Origin: Chara braunii
Lineage: Eukaryota > Streptophyta > Charophyceae > Charales > Characeae
DNA length: 23,907 nt
Assembly: GCA_003427395.1 (NCBI GenBank)
Contig: BFEA01000004.1
Location: 5,826,149 to 5,850,055, forward strand
Reading direction: 5' to 3'
Under the pieces are notes generated by a model. It was not told the origin of the DNA. It saw nothing but the letters and a program-made list of their open reading frames with translations, and did no database searches. The first letter of the stretch is position 1. Every line of letters begins with the position of its first letter. Shown here piece by piece: positions 8,835-17,631 of the stretch. The position numbers were made by a program, and so were the translations under genes.

Positions 8835-10360
8835 TATGAAGACCCTCACTAGAATCGTCATTCCTTATACTTTTTATTCAATATGGATTCAATCGAGCAG
8901 TAGGTCGACTCACATTAAAATCTCGATCCTACCGCTTTATGAAGTTGATCAATCTATCATTAAACAAGTAAAAGGAAGATTCACACTAACGTATCTTTTT
9001 TTTCTTCTTTCAATTTTTTTTTAGTTTCAGTACACGGGAACAACAGATTGACTCGCACTCGAGTTTCCTACCACTTCAATACCAGATAATCCACACTCAC
9101 AGACAAATAATAGAATAACTCATACTGGAGTACCTTACTACTTTTCTACACTAAACAAACAGTAGGATAACTAGCACTTGAGTATCTCACTATTCGGTTT
9201 AACGCCTAACAAACAAACCACATCACATTTTATTTTAGCATAGGTTAGAGTAGAATTGAACTTAGTAATAGGACAACGCTCTCTGGAGTTCCCTACGACT
9301 TCTTGAATACTGCGCAATCTGACTTAAACAAGTAATAGGATGACCCTCACTGGAGTATCCTACTACCTGTTAATTCTCACGATTCCTAATGTCAATCTAC
9401 TAGTGTCAAACAAGTTATAGGGTGACTCACATTGGACCTCCCTATTACCAGTTTGACATGTAGGCGAGTAGTAGAATGACTCATACTGGAAACATTCTGC
9501 TATCCATCTATTATAATATTATCTGTATATATACTTTGACGCTTATGTATAAACGATCTGCATACAGACAAGTGGAATAATGACTCACATTGGAGTCCTC
9601 ATCCCTCTCGCCCAATACCTCATAATGTCCAGATAACTTTATGTTACGCGAGTGGCAGGATAACCTTCACTGAAGCATCCTACCAGTTTTTCAGTATCGG
9701 GCGAACCACAAGTTCAAACAAGTAGTAGGGTGACTTACACTTGAGCACCCCACCACCCCTCAGCACTTGGTCATTTTAGTCTCGTATAAGTAGTAGAGTG
9801 ACTCTCCTTGGAGTACTCTACCATCCTTCAGGATCATCAGACTAAGATCAGACAGTAATAAGACAACCCTCCCTTGAGCCTCCTACTACCGGTTTGATTT
9901 GACAAAATGATTCTTACGAACAACGCATATGAGCAAATAGTAAGATAACTTACACTAGAGCATCATACTATCAGTCCAATACTGAACATCATACCTACAA
10001 ATACATATAGTGGTAGTACGACTCACACCCGAGTCTCCGTCCTGCCACTCTTGCAGTACAAGGTGGTAGGGTAACTCGCACTGTAGCATCTCACCACTTC
10101 TGCGTACTTAGTCATCTTAGTCTCGAACAGGTAGTTGAGTTACCCTCCCTGGAGTACTTCACTCTCCTTCAGAAAAATCATACTAAGTTGGAACAAGTAA
10201 TAGGACGACCCTCACTGGAGCCTCCTACTACCGGTTCGATATTAGGTAAACAATCTTACGAACAACTCATAAAGTAGTAGGAAACATTCATATCTATAGA
10301 CCCATACATACGAGTGGTAGGATGACCCTCATCCTGGAGTCTCAATCCTGCCACTTCTTT
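8835..10360 (-). repeat. Hairpin array A, right arm (inverted)
   Basis: About 20 hairpins are spaced about 65-70 bp apart. The consensus outer stem is AAGTAGTAGGAT paired with ATCCTACTAC; the apex is RACYCTCACTKGAGY, in which CTC and GAG can pair around ACTG. Clear units: 9327-9371, 9407-9455, 9714-9760, 10192-10235 and 10313-10355. Stems vary with compensation: AGGAT/ATCCT, AGGG/CCCT, AGAATG/CATTCT and AGAGT/ACTCT all occur at the same place, and GTAGTA/TACTAC alternates with GTGGTA/TGCCAC. The reverse-complemented apex matches the left arm. I assign the minus strand because imperfect pairs are then mostly G-T. No coding frame spans the array. Confidence 0.8.
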
Positions 10361-10508
10361 CTTTCTCGCTCATCTCTTGGCTCGTTCAATCCTTACCTCC
10401 TTCCTTGAGTTCCTCTCCCTTCATCCCCCTCCTTCCCCCTTCTTCCTCCTTCTTCCTCCTTCTTCCTTCTTCTTCTTCTTCTTCTTCTTCTTCTTCTTCT
10501 TCTTCTTC
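10361..10508 (+). repeat. Pyrimidine tract with CTT microsatellite
   Basis: TTCCTC-type pyrimidine-rich sequence from about 10361 leads into a CTT repeat at about 10465-10508. It directly follows the right hairpin arm. Confidence 0.9.
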
Positions 10509-10902
10509 AGATAAAGAAAAAGGTTACAAACACAGGTTACAGCCGGCATAGCGCCCGGGATCTGATCCGACATTTTTTAGGCAGACATTGATTGGACATT
10601 TGACAAGAGACTATTTTTCGACTTCACTATCGCAATTTTGGTTTGTCCCTCGCATCCCCCTCCATGTCCCATCTATGGTATCTCCCCATGTGTGCGGTCA
10701 AGGAGGGGTACGTGGTGTATGATGGGATATCGCGTCGGTCCTAGTCAGGTCAATGCTTATCTTTGAGTCTTCCACTGCGTTACTTTGTGTCATTTTGTAT
10801 GTGTCAGGATGTACATTGCCTGTTGATGTGCATTGTCCATTAAGTCATTTTGCCAGATTGCGGACCCTTGGCTCTATACACATTGCCCAACTGGGCATGT
10901 GT
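10509..10902. other. Unassigned sequence
   Basis: I see no gene or repeat. A 70-codon plus-strand frame starting near 10753 runs into CA repeats and is not supported as a gene. Confidence 0.5.
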
Positions 10903-11495
10903 CACACACACACACACACAAATATAAGAAAACTGTTGGGATTAGATCTCTTGATGAGTTGGTGATAGTTCGATGAAACAGTCTGACACATTCATGCTTA
11001 TTCTGTGTAGTTATGTATAGCGAACATGACAACACATACACACGCACGCACACACTCTCTAGTGATGGTGTGAGTCCAGGCGGCATGCTGAGTCCTTATT
11101 CATCAGTCAAATGCATCCTGGGCAGACTGTGTGAGTTCAACCTTCTGAAGAGTCGGTGAAAGTCAAATGAAACAGTCTGGCACAGTCATGCTTTTTTTGT
11201 GTGGAGTTGTGCATAGTGAATCATGACAGCACACACACACATACGCACGCACATAAAGGATAGTCTGACATATACATGCATTTTTTGTGGACTTGTGTAT
11301 AGCCAACATGACACACACACACACGCACAAACGCAAACACACAGACGACAATCTGACACAGACATACATTTTTTATGGACTTATGTATAACCAACACGAC
11401 ACACACACACACACACGACAATCTGACATAGATATGTTTTTTTTTTGTAGAGTTTTGTATAGCGAATATAACCACACACACACACACATGCAGCC
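10903..11495 (+). repeat. Tandem repeat coupled to CA microsatellites, about five units
   Basis: Units contain GTCTGACACA, then a CATGCTTTTTTTGTGT-like block, TTGTGTATAG, CGAACATGAC, and a CA run. They start near 10980, 11174, 11262, 11350 and 11424. The first two are about 195 bp apart and share extra upstream sequence ending ATGAAACAGTCTG; later units are about 75-90 bp apart. Frames here are translations of CA repeats. Confidence 0.8.
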
Positions 11496-11994
11496 GATCT
11501 ATCAAACGAGAAGAAAACAAGGCGAAGGATGAAGGAGGTTATGGCCAAAGCAGGGAGTCAAAATGGGACACGTCTTGAATGACGTGCATGCGAACCTCAC
11601 ACGACGAGCTCCACAACCTGCAAACCCATTGCAATCCAGACCGAACACTTGACCGGTACGGCCTCAAAGCAGGCCAGGTGACCGACTCGATATCGCAAGA
11701 TGAGCAGTAGGTATTCAGTTGTTCATTCCTGCTCTGGTGTGGAGGAGAGGGTGAGGAGGACACGCAATTGCCATCAGTTCGTGGTGTTCACTTTCCGGGA
11801 AGACTACACAGTTCGGGCGTTGGTTTTCTCTCTCTCGCTCCTTTTTTTTTGGGGGGGGGGGGGGGGGCAGGGACATAAAAAAGTGCACGTTAAAATTTGT
11901 AAGAGGTTAGGCTATCTAAGGACGAAATAGCACTGCCAAGGATCAACTGGCACCAATCGTACCACATGAAATCTATTATAACTCTTTCAGCTAA
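11496..11994. other. Unassigned sequence with a G homopolymer
   Basis: A run of 17 G lies at about 11851-11867, preceded by a CT/T tract. A moderately GC-rich block at 11540-11820 contains frames of 74-76 codons on both strands, none recognisable. A single-exon fragment cannot be excluded but nothing supports one. Confidence 0.45.
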
Positions 11995-12232
11995 CCACCA
12001 CCGAAATGGTATATCCCGAACTGGTTTCAGTGTTTTGGTACCGAAAACTCACTTCGGGATTTCGGTGTTTTACTTAGGCATTTTGATAGGTTATATCACA
12101 AAGTGATTTAGGTGTTTCGGTACCAAAAAATGTACTTCGAGATTTCGATGTTTTACTTCGTCGTTTTTCGAAGTTATACTATGAATTGGTTTTGTTGTTT
12201 CGGTATTGAAAACGCACTTCGGGATATCGAGC
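11995..12232 (-). repeat. Hairpin repeat B, left inverted copy
   Basis: Two to three units carry GTTTYGGTACCGAAA-like sequence, CACTTCGGGATTTCGG and TGTTTTACTT. Their reverse complements match the 14097-15300 array (AAGTAAACACCGAA, ATCCCGAAGTG, GGTACCGAAACA). The block is therefore inverted relative to that array. It stops just before the duplicated gap flank, so its real length may be hidden by the assembly gap. Confidence 0.7.
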
Positions 12233-12317
12233 CCTACCCATATTCACCTACTTCCCCCCACCTCGCACACTCACATTCAACACTCTCATTATGCCTTCTA
12301 TATAATTAAAAAAAAAA
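12227..12317 (+). repeat. Gap flank, left copy
   Basis: This 91-bp sequence is identical to 12548-12638 on the other side of the N run. Both end in poly-A. An unmerged overlap between two contigs explains this best. Confidence 0.9.
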
Positions 12318-12547
12318 NNNNNNNNNNNNNNNNNNNNNNNNNNNNNNNNNNNNNNNNNNNNNNNNNNNNNNNNNNNNNNNNNNNNNNNNNNNNNNNNNNN
12401 NNNNNNNNNNNNNNNNNNNNNNNNNNNNNNNNNNNNNNNNNNNNNNNNNNNNNNNNNNNNNNNNNNNNNNNNNNNNNNNNNNNNNNNNNNNNNNNNNNNN
12501 NNNNNNNNNNNNNNNNNNNNNNNNNNNNNNNNNNNNNNNNNNNNNNN
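12318..12547. other. Assembly gap (230 N)
   Basis: A run of 230 ambiguous bases. Frames running through it have no meaning. Confidence 1.
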
Positions 12548-12642
12548 TCGAGCCCTACCCATATTCACCTACTTCCCCCCACCTCGCACACTCACATTCA
12601 ACACTCTCATTATGCCTTCTATATAATTAAAAAAAAAAAAAA
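12548..12642 (+). repeat. Gap flank, right copy
   Basis: Identical to 12227-12317 over 91 bp, with a slightly longer poly-A tail. Either the gap is artificial and its true length near zero, or a real direct duplication failed to assemble. Confidence 0.9.
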
Positions 12643-13319
12643 CTAATTTAACTTGTGATTTGGATGTTTTTTTATGTATTAATAGTATCTTTCTAGGCTA
12701 CCAGCTAGGTCGCTCATATCACCTTGTGATTGAAGCTTTGAAATTGTTGTTATATATTTAGAAATGCAATGAACCAGACAATTTAAGTGTTGTTAGTGGT
12801 TATAATCCTGGGTTAAGAGCGAGTGTGAGGCGAAGCAATGAAAGTCAAAGAGAATGAGGGGTTCAAGAAGTTGACAGATCGGCAAAAAAGTGAGAGGAAA
12901 AAAAGTCATAATCGGTATCCAACTTCAAAGTGTTGCAGTGTGAGTGAGTGTCAGAGCCAACTAAGAATATCAACAATTTATTTGTATAATAATAATAATT
13001 TGGTGTCAGTTCTTCATTATATCTCTGCTTCGATTTCTCAAGTATGAACTCTCATTTTGATGTTCTTTGAATATGTTTGAGGTTGATCGTTAATTGAAAC
13101 TCGGATCATTGCACATCTGCTTACTCGTGTTCTTATTATCATGATTGTCTTTGTTTGCTCACGTTTTTCTTATCATGAGCGTTTATTTTTTGTCTCTGTC
13201 ATTGTGCTTGTACCTATTCGCACATGTTTGCAAAGTGTCAAAAGGCTCAAACATAGTGGCACGGACCACCAATGGGCGCTCATGACAAGAAATAGTTCGT
13301 GCATGTCTGTTTGTTGTTG

Positions 13320-13393
<74 letters not shown>

Positions 13394-14096
13394 GATCGTG
13401 TACATCCTCACATGGTTGAAAACCACAAAGTGTTTTATTTTTTTATTTTTTTTAACCCCGTGTCGATCCTTTATAGAGAGTGATACGAGCATCCCATGTA
13501 CCAATATCGGTTTTGGGTAGCTGCAGTCGATAGGTATGGGGTACCATTTGTTAGAATTCAGGTTCAGTTTCACTTAATAATCTATTGCAACTTTTACACT
13601 TTCAGTACCTCCGTGCTACCATTTGTTTCACTTGTCTATTTTTATTGGAAAAAATATATAAAATTATGTTTTAGCAGTGATACATAAATATTAAAAACTC
13701 ATGGGCTATGACAATAACGAAACAACACATTTTGAGCACGCTTACAATCTGGATGTGTACATACTTTGTAACCAAATCATGATAACTCACACTCCACACT
13801 ATCTTTTTTTCCCCCACTTAATAATAATAAAACATTATAACGAACAATATCATTTTTTTGCTCTTTGTGCTTTGCTGTTTCTGTGTGTCTTCTACCACAA
13901 TCATGGCAACACTTGGAGTGGATTGATTACTTTTCTTTTTTCTTTTGTTTTGATTTTTTTTAACCACTTTCTCTACTATTTGGAATTTTAATTAATTCCC
14001 CCCATCTTTTATCTTGTTTGTTATTTCTATCAATTCCGTTTTGTATAATTTTAAAAATATCATATTGTTTATTTTTTTTCTAAAATGTTACAAAAC
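12643..14096. other. Unassigned AT-rich sequence between the B repeats
   Basis: This 1.45-kb segment separates the inverted B repeats. Frames of 60-96 codons are low in complexity or AT-driven and show no domain. The only clear repeat is the CT microsatellite at 13321-13392. If B is a foldback-type element, this would be its central part, and it encodes no visible transposase. Confidence 0.5.
13321..13392 (+). repeat. CT microsatellite
   Basis: A CT repeat of about 70 bp with one early interruption (GC near 13331). Confidence 0.95.
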
Positions 14097-15300
14097 GGCT
14101 AAGTAAACACTGAAAATCCCGAGGTGTAATTCAATATCGGAACACTGAATATACTTCAGGATAAAGATCTTTAAATTGACAAAGTAAACATAAAAAATCC
14201 CGAAGTGTGATTCGGTACCGAAACACCGAATATATTTTAATATATAAGTCTCAAATTGATAGAAAATCAATTAAGAAAACACCGAAAAATCATGAATTGT
14301 AATTTGATACCGAAACACCAAATGTACTTTGGGATATAAATCTTTAGACTAACAAAGTGGACACTGAAAATCCCGAAAATGTAATTTGGTACTAAAACAT
14401 CAAATCTACTTTTGGATATAAATTTTTAAACTTATAAAGTAAACATTGAAAATCCCGAAATGTAGTTTGGTACTGGAACACCGAATGTACTTCGGGTCGT
14501 AAATATTTAAATCGATAGAAAATATACTAAGTAAACACCGAAAATCTTGAATTGTAATTTGGTATCGAAACAACGGTATATATATCTCTAACCAACGAAG
14601 TAAACACTAAAAATCCTGAAGTGCAATTCGATACCGAAACAACGAATGTACTTCGATGTATAAATATCCAATTGATATAAAATATGTTAAGTAAACGCAG
14701 AAAATCCCAAAGTATAATTCAATATTAAAATACCGAATATGCTTTCGGATATAAATATTTAAATTGATAGGAAACATACTTAGTAAACAACAAAAATGTT
14801 GAAGTGTAATTCAGTACCGAACCACCGAATGTAGTTCGCTATATAAATATTTGAATTGACAAAATAAACACAAAAAATCCCGAAGTGCAATTCAATATCA
14901 AAGTACTAAATGTATTTAGGATATAAATATTTACATTGATATAAAATATACTAAGTAAACACCGAAAATCCTGAGGTGTGATCCGATACCGAAACACGAA
15001 ATGTACTTCAGTATATAAATCTTTAAACTTACAAAGTAAACACCGAAAATCCCGAAGTGTAATTCGATATCAAAGCACCGAAAAACTTCGGGATATAAAT
15101 TTTTAAACTGACAAAGTAAACTTTGAAAATCCCGAAGTGTAATTTGGTACTGAAACACCGAGTGTACTTCGGTGTATGAATCTCTAAACGAACAAAGTAA
15201 ACACCGAAAATCTCGAAGTCAATTCAGTACCGAAACACCGAATATATATCGGTATATAATTCCGTGAATTGTTAGAAACTTTACTAAATAAACATCGAAA
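14097..15300 (+). repeat. Hairpin repeat B, main array
   Basis: About 13-14 tandem units average 81 bp, with longer variants of about 93 bp that add a GATAGAAAATATACTAAG-like insert. The unit order is AAGTAAACACCGAAA, ATCCCGAAGTG, TAATTCGGTACCGAAACA, CCGAATGTACTTCGGGAT, ATAAATCTTTAAA. ATCCCGAAGT pairs with ACTTCGGGAT and ATTCGGT with ACCGAAT, so each unit can form a hairpin of about 45 bases. Some stem changes are matched on both sides, for example ATTTGGT with ATCAAAT (one G-T pair). A 60-codon and a 75-codon minus-strand frame inside the array show the same Phe/Tyr/Gly-rich peptide repeating, which is the array translated and not evidence of a protein. Confidence 0.85.
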
Positions 15301-15609
15301 TGTATTATTATTCAATTAATTATTTCAAATTTGATGTACTATATACGAAGATCTTTTTTGTTATAGATTCGATGAAATATATAGCCTTCATTAACCATCT
15401 ATCACCAAATGAGAGTGAATCTTCCACTAGAATATGAGAAGATACAACTCGCAGGTTAGTAGCACACGTGGTCAACGACACTTCGAATCTTCGTTGAAAC
15501 TAATTCTGAACTCGAGATCTTTCAACATTTTTGAAGTTTTCTGAAGTAGAGTTCCAACGATTTCAGACATTGCTGAAAATACGAAATATCTCTACGTTGA
15601 ATCAATCTT
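15301..15609. other. Unassigned sequence between arrays B and C
   Basis: The right part (about 15500-15600) contains degenerate TTCAACATTTTTGAAG-like pieces resembling array C. No gene is visible. Confidence 0.5.
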
Positions 15610-16835
15610 AAAAATGTTCAGCTTCTGCCCCTCTGTTTGAGTGTATAGAAACGTAGAAGATTCTGAAAATTCTGAAGTGGTGAACATGCTGAAAATTCAG
15701 AAGTACACCCCCTTTGTTCGAGTGTATAAGAACGCTGAAGATTCGAAAAATTATGAAGTGGTGGAAACGCTGAAGATTTTGAACCTTCCCTCCCCCCACC
15801 CGTGTTTTGCTTTTTAATGGGGGGAGGGGTTCGAATCTTCAGAGTTTTCACCACTTCAGAATTTTCATAATCTTCAGCGTTCACCCTCTTTGTCTGAGTA
15901 TGTAGAAATGTCGAAAATTCTGAAGATTATAAAGTGGTGAAGATGGTTCTGAAGTACACCCCCCTCTGTCCGAGTGTGTAGGAACGCTTAAGATTATGAA
16001 AATCGTGAAGTGGTGGAAACACTGAAGATTCTGAACCACCCCCTTCCCCATGTTTTGTTTTTTTAAGGGGGGGGTTCCGATTCTTCAGCGTTTTCACCAC
16101 TTCAGAATTTTCAGAATCTTCAGCGTTCGCCCCTTAGTACAAGTGTGTAGAAACGTTGAAGATTTTTAAACATTCTGCAGTTGTGAAGATGCTAAAAATT
16201 ATGAAGTACACCTCCCTCTGTCCGAGTGTGTAGGAATGCTGAAGATTCTGAAAATTGTGAAGCGGTAGAAACGCTGAAGATTCTGACCCCCCCCCCCCCT
16301 CAACGTGTTTTGTTTTTTTAAGCGAGGGGGTTGTGAATCTTCAGCGTTTTCACCACTTCAGAAGCTTCAGAATCTTCAGCGTTCACCCCCCTGTCTGAGT
16401 ATGTAGAAACATTGAAGATTCTGAAGATTTTGAAGTGGTGAAGATGTTGAAATTTTGAAGTACACCCCCCTCTGTCCGAGTGCATAGGAACGCTGAAGAT
16501 TTTTAAAATTGTGAAGTCGTGGAAACACTAAAGATTCTGAACCCCCTCCCCCCCCCCTCCTCCCCTCGTTTTGTTTTTCTAAGAGGGGGTTCCAAATCTT
16601 CAACGTTTTCACCACTTCGGAATTTTTAGAATCTTTCACGTTCGCCCCCTTGTGCAAGTGTGTAGAACGTTTTAGATTTTTGAAGATTCTGACTCGGAAG
16701 TGGTGAAGATGCTGAAAATTTTAAAGTATACCCCCCTTTTTTTCGAGTGTGTAGGAACGGTGAAGATTATGAAAATTCTGAAGTGGTGAAAACGCTGAAG
16801 ATTCTCAACCCCCCCCCCCCCTGCACTCTATCTGA
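15610..16835. repeat. Palindromic satellite C
   Basis: A tandem array repeats with a period of about 252-267 bp. Each unit holds an imperfect palindrome of about 150 bp: 15730-15882, 15982-16128, 16234-16384 and 16488-16643, then a left half only from 16755. Arms of about 55 bp read GAACGCTGAAGATTCTGAAA then GTGAAGTGGTGGAAACGC, with the reverse complement on the other side. The apex is a C-rich run, GTTTTGTTTTT and a G-rich run. Between palindromes lies a spacer of about 100 bp with CCCTCTGTCCGAGTGTGTAG. Within each arm GAAGATTCTGAAAATTCTGAAG is itself a subrepeat. Poly-C and poly-G runs make the exact lengths uncertain. Confidence 0.85.
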
Positions 16836-17432
16836 GTGTTCTCGCCCAACTGTGCATAAAAGTTGAACGTTCAGACTATAAATGTTGAATATTAGCATGC
16901 CCGTTAACCTTCACTCGTTAGTAGCTTCACCACCTACTTTAAACTTTCATCAGCATCTTTATTTTCGTTTCCCTTGTACTCCGCTTGTACCACGAAGTCC
17001 TACATTCAAAAAGAAAACGAAACAGTATTATAAAAATAATAATCACAATAATAATAACAAATTATTTCAAACGTATACAACTTGTCTTTTTAGTCAGATA
17101 CCACTAAAACGATAATGCATTGTATTCGAGGTAGGGGTCTTATTGCCAGGTACGTGCCCCAACTCGCTATGCTAACCCGTTTACTTCTCTCTATTCTTCA
17201 TTTTTTTTTTTTTCTCGCTATCTTTTTTTTTCTATGGTCTTTATTTTTTTGCATGCTCTCCTCTTTCGATCTCTTGCATGCACATTGTCGAGCACATCGG
17301 CTTTTCTCATTCTCGCAAATGACGAGAACCCTCCTAGTCATGTCACGCAGAAGTTAAACAAACAAAACAAAAGATAACTCGGGTAAAACACGTAAATTAT
17401 CCCGCGAACTGCCAAAACGAACGTAGTCGTGT
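16836..17432. other. Unassigned sequence
   Basis: AT-rich, with T runs near 17200-17235 and an AAT-rich patch near 17030-17060. The 77- and 80-codon frames here are low in complexity. No supported gene. Confidence 0.5.
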
Positions 17433-17631
17433 TCTCACACCGCTGCTCTAGCCGGGTGCATGAGTCGTACCTCTCACGATTCCCTGCAACATGATAGGCT
17501 TCCATGAGGCACAATCGACCTTCCAAAAGGGGTTGTCACCAATCTTAGGGGCGTATCCGTACCGAGCTACTAACCCACGTACAAAAGTTGTTACATGCAG
17601 TTGAAGAGATAGGTCAGTCGAGGGCGTTTGC
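17433..17631 (-). repeat. tRNA-like dispersed repeat (SINE-like), copy 2
   Basis: Read on the minus strand this matches 7079-7272 over nearly its whole length. It carries AAACGCCCTCG, TAGCTCGGTACGG (plus-strand positions about 17557-17569, A-box-like), GGATACGCCCC, GGTGACAACCCC (about 17529-17540, B-box-like) and GTGAGAGGTACGACTC. The 66-codon minus-strand frame corresponds to the frame in copy 1, but copy 3 breaks it, so a repeat is the better explanation than a gene. Confidence 0.55.

Noticed and set aside
8835-10360. CRISPR-like appearance of hairpin repeats with variable spacers
   Set aside because: Repeats are not near-identical, spacers vary in length, the stems vary with compensation, there are no cas genes, and the setting is eukaryotic.
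8835-10360. microRNA cluster
   Set aside because: Stems of about 10-15 bp with total length of about 45 bases are too short for typical plant or animal precursors. RNA data could still show other processing.
3856-10599. Direct repeat GATTGGACAT at 3856-3865 and 10590-10599 as a target duplication of the giant inverted element
   Set aside because: The copies lie 100-230 bp outside the arrays with no recognisable element ends beside them, and a 10-bp match is expected by chance at this scale.
12206-12646. Open frames crossing the gap
   Set aside because: They are open only because ambiguous bases cannot form stop codons; the matching ends are the duplicated gap flank.
14088-15158. Repeated Phe/Tyr/Gly-rich peptide on the minus strand
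   Set aside because: It is the tandem array B translated; stops and indels break it and the repeat unit's palindromes explain the sequence.
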